Program-made: the position numbers and the translations under genes
Part shown: one piece after another, positions 16,442-25,998 of the stretch
Numbering within the stretch: the stretch's first letter is position 1
Layout of the letters: every line of letters begins with the position of its first letter
Assembly: GCA_938045615.1 (NCBI GenBank)
Contig: CALIBC010000180.1
Location: 186,001 to 250,000 of the forward strand
Direction: 5' to 3'
Length of the DNA: 64,000 nt
Origin: an uncultured Clostridia bacterium
GTDB lineage: Bacteria; Bacillota; Clostridia; Peptostreptococcales; Anaerovoracaceae
The notes under the pieces: generated by a model
Database searches by the model: none
What the model was told of the DNA's origin: nothing
What the model saw: the letters and a program-made list of their open reading frames with translations, nothing else

Positions 16442-16499
16442 GGGAATGCGGAGCTGTGCCGGAAGGTGAAAAAGCTCCGCCATTCCCCCAATCCGGAGG
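16442..16499 (+). promoter_or_regulatory. Long hairpin and possible pseudoknot over ribosome binding site
   Basis: GGGAATGCGGAGCT (16442-16455) pairs with AGCTCCGCCATTCCC (16473-16487) with one bulged base. The 17-base loop contains CCGGA (16459-16463), which can pair with TCCGG (16492-16496); that segment overlaps the GGAGG ribosome site at 16495-16499. There is no T-run, so it is not a standard terminator. It lies in the 176-base gap between two surface-protein genes. Confidence 0.5.
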
Positions 16500-16511
16500 A
16501 AATCGTGAGAT

Positions 16512-19500
16512 ATGAAATTTGAAAAAGAAAGAGCATTTATAAGAGTATCAGGTTCAATTTTATTTGCGGTTATGACCGTTATATTTTTGTATTTTTTAGC
16601 AAGTTATAATTTCGGCTGTGGCTGTGCGCATGCGGAAAGCCGAAAACCCGAAATTGTGGGCGATGTTTACCGGATAAGCAGTGCAGATGAGCTCACATGG
16701 TTTTCGGAGCTGGTGAACGGGGATTTGGCGGACGGAACCAAACAGAATAAGGCGGCCAAGGGCACGCTTACCCAAGACATAGATATGGCAGGGAAAAAAT
16801 TCACGCCTGTCGGAAAGGAATACAATAGCGAATACAACGGCACTTTTGACGGTGGAGGCCATGTTGTAAAAAATCTGAGACTCGATGAGAAAGACAGAAG
16901 TCTGGGGCTTTTCGGGAATGTGAAAAACGCGGTGATAAAAAATGTGGTAGTTTCAGGAAGCATCAGAGGGCGACACAGTTTTTTGGGCGGAATAGTCGGA
17001 AAGTCTTACGGTAAGACCACTATATCCGGCTGCGGAAATTTGATGGACATAACAAACGAAAAGAATTCGGGTAGTGCCGGCGGGATAATAGCTACATCGG
17101 ATTCCACGGTAAATGTAAGCGATTGTTTTAACAGAGGCGATATAAAAAGTGAGGGCAGAGCGTCCGGAATCGTTGCGGATGCGAGCTTCGGCACTGTCGA
17201 GAACTGCTATAACACAGGGAGCATCGAGGGTGAAAAGGCAATAGGAATCGGCTCCGCTTTCTCCATATCGTACAAAAGTTGCTACAACGCAGGTAAGATT
17301 TCCTCAAAAAGTAGCGTCACGCCATATTCGATAGGCGGCTCCAAATTATCTGAGTACGCCGATACGTATTATATGCAGGGTCTTGCTCAAGGGGATCCGG
17401 CTTCAAGAAGCAAGGAAATCTCAAAAGAGGAGATGGCATCCATATCGTTTGTGGAAACTCTGGGAAAAGACAAATGGAAAGTCGACAAGGGCGGCACGGT
17501 CAATCGCGGATTTCCCATCTTGTCATGGGAAAATGGCGGAAAAGCACAAGCAGAGAAGCTCGGCACCGTGCAAAATCTGAAGTGGGAAATATCTCGAAAC
17601 GAAGAATTTGATGTTCTCAATGAGTATTTCAAGGCATCATGGGATAAGGTGAAAGGAGCCGGGGATTATCGCCTGAAGTTATATAAGGACGGGGAGGATA
17701 AGCCTGTTTTCACTTCCGGGAAAATTAAGTCGACGGAGTTTGATTTGATCCGTGAGTTCGGTAAAATAAAGGGCGATTCGGCAAAGTACAGATTTACGGT
17801 GACGGCGCAGGGGGATGGCGAGAACTATACCGACGGGGAAGAGTCGCAAAAGGAAAAAGACGGCTTTGAATTTGATCCGAAAACGTTTGTGGGCGCACCT
17901 GAAACACTCATATGGAACAGCGTGTCCAAATCCGCGGTATGGAGCAGTGTTCCCGGTGCGGATTTTTATGATGTTACCCTGTATTGCGATGAGAAAAAAG
18001 TGGTGGATTTTCAAATTGGCGGCGGGATCTTCGATAAAAACGATACGAGAGTTTCTGTGAATTTCCTCCACAATATGTCGCGTGAGGGCGAGTACTCATT
18101 TTCCGTAAGGGCAGGCAAAAATCTCGGAAAAGATCACTCCGGAAAGGAACGCATAGCCGGAGGAATGCTTGCAACGAGCAAAAAAACGTATTTTGAGGCG
18201 CAAAGTGGTGAGAGTGTAAAGATATCTTCGGTGGAAGACTGGATGAACATAGTGAATCTTACCGAAAAGGGGACAGAGTACAAGACCGAGGCGGATGCCC
18301 AGAATGCGCTTTGGGCGCGGAAATACGAGCTGACTTCTGACTTGGATTTCAGCAAATATGTAAAGGAAGACAAAGAACTGACGCAGTGCTGGGGAAACAT
18401 CAACGCCATGTTTAACGGTACTTTAGACGGAAAAGGTCACAAAATAACCGGGCTTAAGCTTGCCGACGGAGACGGTGGTCTGTTCTCCTACATAGGTCCG
18501 TCGGGGGTTGTGAAAAACCTTAGGATCGAAAATCCCAATGCCCTTGTCAACGATAATGCCGGGATATTGTGCAGATATAATTACGGTAAAATAAAGAACT
18601 GCGGCGTTGAAAACGCAAACATAACCGCAGATCTGGGGGCAATAGTAGCCGGAATGCTAAGCAGAAATCTCGGCACGGTCGAGGACAGCTATGTGAACGG
18701 CGGAAAACTCGTGGCTTACAGCGACACCTCAAACGGGCATGCCGGATTTGTCGGAAATAACTTTGGCAGAATACGCAGATGCTATTCATCGATGGATGTA
18801 AAAACCAACAGCTTCAATGCCGGAGGATTCAGCGGTTGGGCGGATAAGAGCGGTAAATACTTCGGCACTTTTGAAAATTGTTTTTCCGTCGGAAACGTCA
18901 ATGCGGTAAAAGGGTGGAGCGGCGGCTTCATAGGCAGAGTGAATTCCAAGGAAGTAAAATTTAAAAATTGTTATGCATCAGGACGTGTACGTTCAACCCA
19001 AAAACCCGCAAAAGCTTTTGGCTTCACGGGATCATTGAGCGGTGAAGGGATGGCGGATGTCATAGGGGAAACAATTTTTGACGAAGAAATCCCGAAATCC
19101 AATTTTGTTAATTGCTTTTATTTAAAGGACAACACTGAAGTCGAAAACCCAAAAAGTGGCGCTACCGCAAAAACCGCAGCCGAGATGAAAAAACCGCAAT
19201 TTGTGGGGCTACTCGGTGTGGAATGGACGAGAAACGAAGGACAGAACAATAACCTGCCCTACTTGGCGGATCTGCCAGCACCGTCAAAAGCAAAGCTTAA
19301 GAAAGTGTCGACAAAACTTCTGATCGCCAAGTACGATCTTAAAACGCATAAATTTGCAAAGGACGGGGAACCTGTCGATGTGACGGTGGAGAGCGCAACA
19401 AATCCACGGGTCATAGACGTTATGGAGACTGCCGCGGCTCATAAGAAACTGAAATATGAATATGTAATAAGTCCATTGTACGGCAGCTTCATAGAGTCGA

Positions 19501-21332
19501 TCAACGGGATCAAGATGACGGCGCCGAATGGTTGGATGTTCACGGTAAACGACAAGTTGTCCAATTTGTCCGCCTCGCTTACGGAAGTTGAGGACGGTGA
19601 CAGAATACTGTGGTATCAGGGAATGACACAGAACCTCTTTGAGGAACCTACATGGGAAGAGGTTATAAAAGAAAAAGAGTCGCCGGAAAAAGACTTCACG
19701 CAGATTGTGACAGCGGAAGATTTGGTGGCTCTGACCGACAAGGATGCAGATCTCACAAAGAAGTATAAGCTTGCCGGCAACATAGATATGAAGGGTGTGA
19801 GGTTTTCCGGCATAGGTTCCAAAGAAAAGCCGTTTCGGGGAAGCTTTGACGGCGGTGGATTCACCGTATCAAATCTCACCATAGAAAAACCGGACTCTCA
19901 CAATGTCGGATTTTTCAACTTTATAAAAGGCGCCCAAATATACGATCTCAATATAAAAAACGCCAATATCAAAGGAAAATACGACATTGGGATTCTGGCG
20001 GGAGTCGCCGATGTGGAAGTGGCGAAAAAGATTGCGGACAAAAGTGTCGGAAACAAGATCAGCAACTGCGGTGTCACCGGTAGAGTGACATCGGTAAACG
20101 AAGATACGGGTGGACAGAGTTCAGGATCCTACACGGGAGGCCTCATCGGTTTCAACAACGGTGATGAAAACAGCAAAACCGGCGCAAGAATCTTAAGCTC
20201 CGTGGATGGATGCCGAGCAGACGTCACGGTGAAAGCGGGTTCACTTTACTCGGGCGGCCTTGTAGGCGGAAATTTCGGAAACATAACAAATTCAAAGGCA
20301 TACGGCAGGGTGGACGGCAAAAAAATATCCGGAGGATTTGTCGGCGGCAACAGGGGTGGAATCTACGGTTGTGCATCATACGGCTCGGTAGCGGGAATAG
20401 AAGATATAGGAGGATTTGTCGGACACAATTATGACACCGTGGAGAGATGCTATTCACTGGGCAATGTAAAAGGGAAAACCGAACAGATCGGAGGCTTTGC
20501 CGGTTCAGGTCAAAACACCGTGAAAAATTGTATAAGCGCAGGAGTTGTGGACTGCGAAAGAGACGATTCGACCGTCGGCGGCTTCATCGGCCACTATGCG
20601 GGAGCGATTGCAGGATTGCCAAAAGATGTGCATTTCAGGCAAAATCACGGATGGAACATTTCATCTTCCGGTAAGGAATTGCCTGCCATAGGCAACAGAG
20701 CAAACACCAAAGATTTGAGCGAAAATGAAAGAAAAGTGCTCAAACAAACCGCAGTAAGCGATAAAAAGGTTCTGCAAAAACGCTTCAAAGAATTGTTCGA
20801 TCTGACATTTACAGACGATGGAAGAATACTTGAGGAAAAACAAGATATTGCCGGAGACGATGTGGAAAACGACGATAAAAGACCGGAGCCGTCGAAAGAC
20901 AATGCGGCAGTAGGCGGCAACGGGCAGAGCAATGTGAGCGTGCAAGGGGCTTCGCCGGGAAATAAACAAACGGTGGGAAGTGCGCCGACGGAAGCAATGA
21001 AAAAAAGCAAACAGTCCGAAAAAATCCGTACACACGTGCTGTCAAAGGTGAAAAGAGTCAGGATCAAAAGACTCCGTAACGGCAAAGTTAAAATTGTCTG
21101 GGCGAGGGATAAAAATGCGGATGGATACGAAATACGATATGCAAAGACTTCCTCTTTCAAAAAATCGCGAATTGTAAGAGTAAAAGGCGGAAAAAACGTG
21201 AAAAAGGTCTTTACAAAGAGATTGAGAAAGAAGATTATATATGTGAGGATAAGATCGTGCAAAAACGTGAACGGAGCGGTCGAACATTCCGCATGGAGCA
21301 AGACGAAAAAGGTGTTTTGGGCAAGATCGTAA
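16512..21332 (+). CDS. Large secreted surface protein with three GLUG blocks and DUF4430 domain
   Basis: The 1606-residue protein has an N-terminal hydrophobic export segment (about residues 15-40). It is followed by a GLUG-type block (about 50-290), Fn3-like domains (about 340-560), a second GLUG block (about 570-890), a DUF4430-like domain (about 950-1040; GSFIESINGIK and GWMFTVNDK), a third GLUG block (about 1060-1375), a Pro/Ser/Gly linker and a basic Fn3-like C-terminal domain (about 1507-1606). No LPxTG anchor is present. The start lies 12 bases after GGAGG, rather far, and that site may be masked by RNA structure. It is probably a cell-surface adhesin-like protein. Confidence 0.85.
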   Translation: MKFEKERAFIRVSGSILFAVMTVIFLYFLASYNFGCGCAHAESRKPEIVGDVYRISSADELTWFSELVNGDLADGTKQNKAAKGTLTQDIDMAGKKFTPVGKEYNSEYNGTFDGGGHVVKNLRLDEKDRSLGLFGNVKNAVIKNVVVSGSIRGRHSFLGGIVGKSYGKTTISGCGNLMDITNEKNSGSAGGIIATSDSTVNVSDCFNRGDIKSEGRASGIVADASFGTVENCYNTGSIEGEKAIGIGSAFSISYKSCYNAGKISSKSSVTPYSIGGSKLSEYADTYYMQGLAQGDPASRSKEISKEEMASISFVETLGKDKWKVDKGGTVNRGFPILSWENGGKAQAEKLGTVQNLKWEISRNEEFDVLNEYFKASWDKVKGAGDYRLKLYKDGEDKPVFTSGKIKSTEFDLIREFGKIKGDSAKYRFTVTAQGDGENYTDGEESQKEKDGFEFDPKTFVGAPETLIWNSVSKSAVWSSVPGADFYDVTLYCDEKKVVDFQIGGGIFDKNDTRVSVNFLHNMSREGEYSFSVRAGKNLGKDHSGKERIAGGMLATSKKTYFEAQSGESVKISSVEDWMNIVNLTEKGTEYKTEADAQNALWARKYELTSDLDFSKYVKEDKELTQCWGNINAMFNGTLDGKGHKITGLKLADGDGGLFSYIGPSGVVKNLRIENPNALVNDNAGILCRYNYGKIKNCGVENANITADLGAIVAGMLSRNLGTVEDSYVNGGKLVAYSDTSNGHAGFVGNNFGRIRRCYSSMDVKTNSFNAGGFSGWADKSGKYFGTFENCFSVGNVNAVKGWSGGFIGRVNSKEVKFKNCYASGRVRSTQKPAKAFGFTGSLSGEGMADVIGETIFDEEIPKSNFVNCFYLKDNTEVENPKSGATAKTAAEMKKPQFVGLLGVEWTRNEGQNNNLPYLADLPAPSKAKLKKVSTKLLIAKYDLKTHKFAKDGEPVDVTVESATNPRVIDVMETAAAHKKLKYEYVISPLYGSFIESINGIKMTAPNGWMFTVNDKLSNLSASLTEVEDGDRILWYQGMTQNLFEEPTWEEVIKEKESPEKDFTQIVTAEDLVALTDKDADLTKKYKLAGNIDMKGVRFSGIGSKEKPFRGSFDGGGFTVSNLTIEKPDSHNVGFFNFIKGAQIYDLNIKNANIKGKYDIGILAGVADVEVAKKIADKSVGNKISNCGVTGRVTSVNEDTGGQSSGSYTGGLIGFNNGDENSKTGARILSSVDGCRADVTVKAGSLYSGGLVGGNFGNITNSKAYGRVDGKKISGGFVGGNRGGIYGCASYGSVAGIEDIGGFVGHNYDTVERCYSLGNVKGKTEQIGGFAGSGQNTVKNCISAGVVDCERDDSTVGGFIGHYAGAIAGLPKDVHFRQNHGWNISSSGKELPAIGNRANTKDLSENERKVLKQTAVSDKKVLQKRFKELFDLTFTDDGRILEEKQDIAGDDVENDDKRPEPSKDNAAVGGNGQSNVSVQGASPGNKQTVGSAPTEAMKKSKQSEKIRTHVLSKVKRVRIKRLRNGKVKIVWARDKNADGYEIRYAKTSSFKKSRIVRVKGGKNVKKVFTKRLRKKIIYVRIRSCKNVNGAVEHSAWSKTKKVFWARS

Positions 21333-21359
21333 AGGCTATTGCCGAGCAGGCACCTTGAA

Positions 21360-23153
21360 ATGATGAAAGTGAAAAAAGATATGAAGACGACCTATGGAAA
21401 CAGTTTTTTAAAGTCATTACGTTTGATCGTGAGCCTGTCACTTGTAATTTTTTGCATGCAGCTTGCGACTTCGCATGCAGCGGCGGGCGATGCACGTGCA
21501 GGTGAGGGTCAAAGTGCGTCGATGAACCGAGTCGAACGAAAAATAACGATAAAACCAAATAGCATTATTGAAAGAGATCTTGACACAAGAAAGAAGAACG
21601 ATGAGAGCGGCAAGGAAGAAAGAACTTTCCTGCTCAATGAATATTTGAAAAAAAGGCTCGGGGTAGGCACAAAGAGCCTAACGTCGCGGCAGAGTAAGGC
21701 AAACGGCAAAAAAGCGGAACTTACGGAGCAGGAAACTATAATATACCGCAAGTTGCGCGAAAGGATATTTGATATAGCAAAGGGGGCGGCGGAGAGCAGT
21801 GTCGTGGATTTTTCGCTGAGTGAACTCAATCTTAAACTTTCATATTCAGCCCAAGAACTCGGTGTGGATAGGATTATCGGCAAAGACGGCAGGGTAACGG
21901 AGGCGGCAAGGAGTGCGATAAACAAGAAATTGAACGTAAGACTTGAACAACTTGTATGGACGATGCTTGCTGATATGCCGTTTGAATTGTATTGGTTCGA
22001 CAAGACCGGCGGCATATTGTACACACCGCCGGCAATGGCAGTGTACAGTAGCGGTGAAAATGAGGCCATCACATTTCAAAAGAACGCAAAGCTTGTATTT
22101 TCGATGAAAGTTTCGGAAGAGTACGGGCACAATTACACGGTGGACAGGAAGATAACCGGTGGGGCGTATAAGGCGTCCGAGAATGCGAAAAAAATAGTTG
22201 AGAAATATAAAGGCAGAACGGACATCGCCAAGCTTGAGGCTTACAGGGACGAGATTCTCAAACTCGTGGAGTACGATTACGATGCCGTGAAAAAGTATGA
22301 AATTGACGGGATTTACGGAAACCCGTGGCAGGTGATACATGTATTTGACAACAATCCTAAAACAAATGTCGTATGCGAGGGATATGCCAAGGCATTTCAG
22401 TACCTTTGCGATATGACAAAGTTCAATGACGAGGATATCCATTGCGCGGGGGTTTCCGGGAACATGGATTCGAATCTTGGCTTTGGACCGCACATGTGGA
22501 ACAATGTTTCTATTGACGGCAAAAATTATCTGACGGATCTCACCAATGCGGACAGCTCACCCAAACTTTTTGGAAACAAGCTGTTCTTGGCGGGAAGCCC
22601 GGGGTCTGTGGAAGGCGGTTATAGGTTGGAATCGGGAACTAACCATATATTATACCTGTACGACAGAGCGACAAGATACACCTTTGACGAGTCGTATTTG
22701 ACGCTTTCGGAAAAGAGTTATTATGAGGATCTGAAAGACAAACAAAACAGACCACGTCCAAATCCTGAACCATCGCAAAGTCCCGGAAAAATACCGGGCG
22801 CAGGCGATTCTGGGGGCGGAGGCGCAAACGCAACCAAAGCATCGAGGACATCAAAGAACGCGCAAGGCGTGAGCGGAGGAATTTTCGTCGGTAAGGCGGG
22901 GCATTTTAAAATAAAAAAGAAAGGCAAGAAACGCATAATACGGTGGAGAGCTGTCAAAGATGCCTCGGGGTATCAAATACAGAGCAAAAAACGCACATGG
23001 AAGACAATAAAGTCAGGGGGCGGCGTAGCACGAAGAACTTTTAGAATAACCAAAATTTCACAGAAGAAAAAGTATAAATACAGGGTGCGCGCATTTATAG
23101 TGTACGGTGGCAAGAAGATTTACGGCGCATGGTCAAAAGTCATATCCGTGTAG
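21360..23153 (+). CDS. Secreted transglutaminase-like protein with basic C-terminal domain
   Basis: The product is about 597 residues from ATG 21360. Starts at 21339 (TTG), 21363 and 21381 are also possible, as no ribosome site is clearly best. A signal peptide (LRLIVSLSLVIFCMQLATSHA region) is followed by a linker and a transglutaminase-like core. The Cys-His-Asp triad falls at about C339 (VVCEGYAKA), H378 (GPHMWNNV) and D393 (YLTDLTNAD). After a Pro/Gly/Ser linker the protein ends in a basic Fn3-like module (GKKRIIRWRAVKDASGYQI, ending GAWSKVISV) like its two neighbours. It could cross-link or cleave surface proteins; the substrate is unknown. Confidence 0.82.
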   Translation: MMKVKKDMKTTYGNSFLKSLRLIVSLSLVIFCMQLATSHAAAGDARAGEGQSASMNRVERKITIKPNSIIERDLDTRKKNDESGKEERTFLLNEYLKKRLGVGTKSLTSRQSKANGKKAELTEQETIIYRKLRERIFDIAKGAAESSVVDFSLSELNLKLSYSAQELGVDRIIGKDGRVTEAARSAINKKLNVRLEQLVWTMLADMPFELYWFDKTGGILYTPPAMAVYSSGENEAITFQKNAKLVFSMKVSEEYGHNYTVDRKITGGAYKASENAKKIVEKYKGRTDIAKLEAYRDEILKLVEYDYDAVKKYEIDGIYGNPWQVIHVFDNNPKTNVVCEGYAKAFQYLCDMTKFNDEDIHCAGVSGNMDSNLGFGPHMWNNVSIDGKNYLTDLTNADSSPKLFGNKLFLAGSPGSVEGGYRLESGTNHILYLYDRATRYTFDESYLTLSEKSYYEDLKDKQNRPRPNPEPSQSPGKIPGAGDSGGGGANATKASRTSKNAQGVSGGIFVGKAGHFKIKKKGKKRIIRWRAVKDASGYQIQSKKRTWKTIKSGGGVARRTFRITKISQKKKYKYRVRAFIVYGGKKIYGAWSKVISV

Positions 23154-23271
23154 TTGGTTTTACCGGTGCAGTTAGTTTGTTTATGTAGTGAGGCTTGTTT
23201 GGGAAAAATTTTAAATTTGATGCCGCTCAAACCTTGTGAACTTGTGGAAAGCTGTTTAGGGAGATTGGATT

Positions 23272-24030
23272 TTGAATTATGACAAATTGCTGCAGACGAT
23301 CCTTGACATAGGTGAGGAAATGATAGTCGCGGGGGCGGAAGTCAGTCGCGTTGAGGAAAGCGTTTTTCGTATGTGCAAATCGTACGGATGCGACAGGATA
23401 AACGCATATATTTTGTTGTCCAATATGCAGGTGACGGTGGAAACCCCGGAAGAACAGATAATCACACATATCAGATATATGGAGCGAAGCGACGTAAACT
23501 TCGACCGGCTTGACTATCTGAACGATCTTTCACGTTATGTATGCGCCAATCTGCCGGATGTGGAGGAGATGAAAGTCAGACTGGAAGATGTGATGAATCG
23601 CAGGGAACAACCTCTTTTGCTTGGTCTGCTGGGAGCCATACTTGCAGCTTGCGGGTTTATAGTTTTTTTCGGCGGTAATCTTTATGATGCAGTCGCCGGA
23701 ATTTTTATGGCGGCACTTGTCGTTGCATTGAGAAAATTTTTCTTTTCGAGGGAAAACAACCAGCTTGTTCTTAACTTTGCCATTTCGTTTGTAGCCGGCA
23801 TATTTGCTCTGTTGCTTGTTCAAATTGGGATCCCCGTTCATGAAGACAAGATAATGATGGGCGGAATAATGCTACTCATACCGGGCATAGCGATGACAAA
23901 TGCGGTAAGGGATATGCTCATAGGAGATATAGCCTCCGGACTTCTCAGACTTTCCAACGCCTTGATGGTGGCGGCATCCATCGCTTGCGGGTTTGCTATG
24001 GCGATAGCGCTGTTTGGCGGTATTTTGTGA
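23272..24030 (+). CDS. ThrE-type threonine/serine exporter, large subunit
   Basis: A 252-residue protein of the ThrE/YjjP (DUF1212) family. It has a cytoplasmic N-terminal region (residues 1-115, with EEMIVAGAEVSRVEESVFRM) and five hydrophobic segments after residue 118. It starts at TTG 23272, eight bases after AGGGAG. The partner half-size gene follows at 24096, so the two together make up the full exporter that is a single chain in Corynebacterium. The natural substrate here is unknown. Confidence 0.88.
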   Translation: MNYDKLLQTILDIGEEMIVAGAEVSRVEESVFRMCKSYGCDRINAYILLSNMQVTVETPEEQIITHIRYMERSDVNFDRLDYLNDLSRYVCANLPDVEEMKVRLEDVMNRREQPLLLGLLGAILAACGFIVFFGGNLYDAVAGIFMAALVVALRKFFFSRENNQLVLNFAISFVAGIFALLLVQIGIPVHEDKIMMGGIMLLIPGIAMTNAVRDMLIGDIASGLLRLSNALMVAASIACGFAMAIALFGGIL

Positions 24031-24095
24031 AAACTGTATGCGTGCGAACTTTGATAAGCATTTCGTCAAACTTGAAAAAAGAGAGGCAATGAAGC

Positions 24096-24548
24096 ATGAA
24101 AGAGATGTGTATACAAATCACCGGGGCATTCTTCGGTTCACTGGGATTTGCGTGGATACTGAAAATAAAAGGAATACAAGCACTGTATGCGGGAATAGGC
24201 GGCATGCTCACTTGGAGTGTCTATCTTACGGCATATGGGCAGATTCACAGTTACTTTTTCTCGAATCTCATAGCCTCTATTTTTGTTGCCGCATACGCTG
24301 AGATTATGGCAAGGATCAATAAGGCTCCATCCACCATATTCCTTACCGCATCGGCGATTCCATTGATACCCGGGGCAAATCTCTACAATATGATGTACGG
24401 AATAGTCAGGGAGAATTATGAACTTGCCGGTACTAACGGTGTGACGGCTCTTGTGGTTTCTCTTGCGATAGGACTCGGTTTTGTGATTGTGGCGGTTGTG
24501 AACAGGTATATCTACGATTTAAAAGATCAGATCGACAGGAGGCGTTAA
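24096..24548 (+). CDS. ThrE-type threonine/serine exporter, small subunit
   Basis: A 150-residue membrane protein of the ThrE_2 (DUF3815) family, nearly all hydrophobic, with ASAIPLIPGANLYNMMYGIV as the conserved motif. It is the partner of the preceding gene, 65 bases away. The ATG follows AGAGAGGCAATGAAGC. Confidence 0.88.
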   Translation: MKEMCIQITGAFFGSLGFAWILKIKGIQALYAGIGGMLTWSVYLTAYGQIHSYFFSNLIASIFVAAYAEIMARINKAPSTIFLTASAIPLIPGANLYNMMYGIVRENYELAGTNGVTALVVSLAIGLGFVIVAVVNRYIYDLKDQIDRRR

Positions 24549-24638
24549 GGGATCGCCCCGTCTTGGCACGTCTTATTTTTCGAAAATTATGTCGGAACAT
24601 CATGTCTTTTGCTTTCATACGGGCATGATTTTTTTCTC

Positions 24639-24664
24639 GGGCCAACGATTGGCTCTCTTTTTTT
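24639..24664 (+). terminator. Rho-independent terminator after ThrE pair
   Basis: GGGCCAA (24639-24645) pairs with TTGGCTC (24649-24655) around a three-base loop, followed by TCT and seven T. It separates the exporter genes from the TetR cassette. Confidence 0.8.
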
Positions 24665-24686
24665 GTGAAAATCTTCAAGAAAAATG

Positions 24687-24744
24687 TTGAATAGGATTGA
24701 AATATGTGCTAATATACCACTGGTATATACCAGTGGTATATTAG
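24687..24744 (+). promoter_or_regulatory. TetR-gene promoter with nested double operator
   Basis: TTGAAT (24687-24692) and TAATAT (24710-24715) are 17 bases apart. The -10 sits at the left edge of a perfect 36-base palindrome at 24709-24744. That palindrome is made of two abutting 13-base dyads, ATACCACTGGTAT (24714-24726) and ATACCAGTGGTAT (24727-24739). Autorepression by the adjacent TetR protein is the obvious reading. Confidence 0.8.
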
Positions 24745-24758
24745 TATGGAGGGAAAGT

Positions 24759-25373
24759 ATGAGTATATCGGAGACACAGAGAAAGATACTGGAGATAGGG
24801 AAACGTGAATTTCTGGATAAGGGATTCAAAGATGCTTCTTTGAGAAAGATAGTTGCGGAAGCGGGGTTCACAAAGGGTGCATTTTACGGATATTATCCTG
24901 ACAAAGCGGCGCTTTTTGAAGCACTTGTTTTTGAGGCGGCGGATGGTTTGATCAAAGAATTCAAGGAGGCTCAGGATGCGCATTTTGATCTTATTCCATC
25001 GGACAAAACCGACGAAAGCAGGAATCTGTCGACGGAGTATTTACGACATTTTATGAATTATATCTATGACCATTTCGATGAATTCAAGCTTATACTCTGC
25101 CGCTCCGAGGGTACGCGATACAGAAATTACATTCACGATCTTGTGGTGATGGATGTGGAACGGACTGAAAAGTACTACGGAATTCTGAGAGCAAAAGGGA
25201 AAATCGCGGGAAACGTAAGCAAAGAGCTTCATCATATGATCACAAGCGCATATTTCACCGCTGCATTTGAGACCGTAGTGCACGATATGACAAGAGAAAA
25301 AGCTATGGAATACATAGAGGAGCTTGCCGTATTCTTCAATTCCGGATGGAACGGACTTTTAAAGCTCACTTAG
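24759..25373 (+). CDS. TetR-family transcriptional repressor
   Basis: The 204-residue regulator starts at ATG 24759, after GGAGGG. An upstream in-frame ATG at 24684 would read through the operator and is rejected. The N-terminal helix-turn-helix domain has ILEIGKREFLDKGFKDASLR and FTKGAFYGYYPDKAALFEAL. The C-terminal ligand domain is about 150 residues. It lies directly downstream of the 36-base palindrome and upstream of the transporter genes, 22 bases before the next gene, so it probably represses the whole cassette. The inducer is unknown. Confidence 0.92.
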   Translation: MSISETQRKILEIGKREFLDKGFKDASLRKIVAEAGFTKGAFYGYYPDKAALFEALVFEAADGLIKEFKEAQDAHFDLIPSDKTDESRNLSTEYLRHFMNYIYDHFDEFKLILCRSEGTRYRNYIHDLVVMDVERTEKYYGILRAKGKIAGNVSKELHHMITSAYFTAAFETVVHDMTREKAMEYIEELAVFFNSGWNGLLKLT

Positions 25374-25395
25374 ATCTGAAAACAAGGAGGACGAT

Positions 25396-25998
25396 ATGAC
25401 AGACAGAAAAAAAGATTCACTTTCAACCGGAGATTTCATAACGATTGGTGTTTTTTCACTCATCTATTTTGTGGTTGCCTTTGCAATAGGCGGAATCGCG
25501 CAGGCGACTCCCGTCACATTTCCGTTCATGCCGATGATAGTTGCGTTGTTTGCCGGAAGCATTTTCATGCTATATTGCGCAAAAATACCCAAGAGAGGCG
25601 CTGTCTTTGTTTTGGGGATTTTGGCGGGGCTTCTGCTTTTTATCACCGGAATGTTTTGGATGATGTCGGTATTTTTCATAGTATTCGGTTTGGTGGCCGA
25701 CTGCATAGCGGCTTACGGACATTTTAAATCCTTCAGGAAAAATCTTGTGGCGTACTGTGTTTTTGCACTCGCGCCGATGGGGGCATATCTTCCGATGGCG
25801 ATCATGCCCGCTCAATTTGATGCTTTTATCCGAAAGAAAGGAAATGTTTCTTCATTTTCGGGAATCATTCATTCCATAGGAGCAAATCATTGGATTATCC
25901 CGGCGATGGTTGTGGGCACAATTCTCTGCGCGCTTGCGGGAGGAACAATAGGAAGGAAACTTTTGAAAAAGCATTTTGAGAAAGCGGGGATCGTATAG
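25396..25998 (+). CDS. MptD-type (Trep_Strep family) ECF transporter S component
   Basis: A 200-residue membrane protein with about six hydrophobic segments, of the MptD/Trep_Strep family of putative substrate-binding ECF components. The conserved C-terminal part includes GTILCALAGGTIGRKLLKKHFEKAGIV-like sequence at 172-200. The T component and the fused ATPase follow immediately, so together they form a complete group I ECF importer. The substrate of this S family is not established. ATG follows AAGGAGG. Confidence 0.85.
   Translation: MTDRKKDSLSTGDFITIGVFSLIYFVVAFAIGGIAQATPVTFPFMPMIVALFAGSIFMLYCAKIPKRGAVFVLGILAGLLLFITGMFWMMSVFFIVFGLVADCIAAYGHFKSFRKNLVAYCVFALAPMGAYLPMAIMPAQFDAFIRKKGNVSSFSGIIHSIGANHWIIPAMVVGTILCALAGGTIGRKLLKKHFEKAGIV

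Noticed and set aside
24684..24758. Upstream ATG for the TetR gene
   Set aside because: It would start before the -10 box and translate the operator; ATG 24759 has GGAGGG at the right distance.
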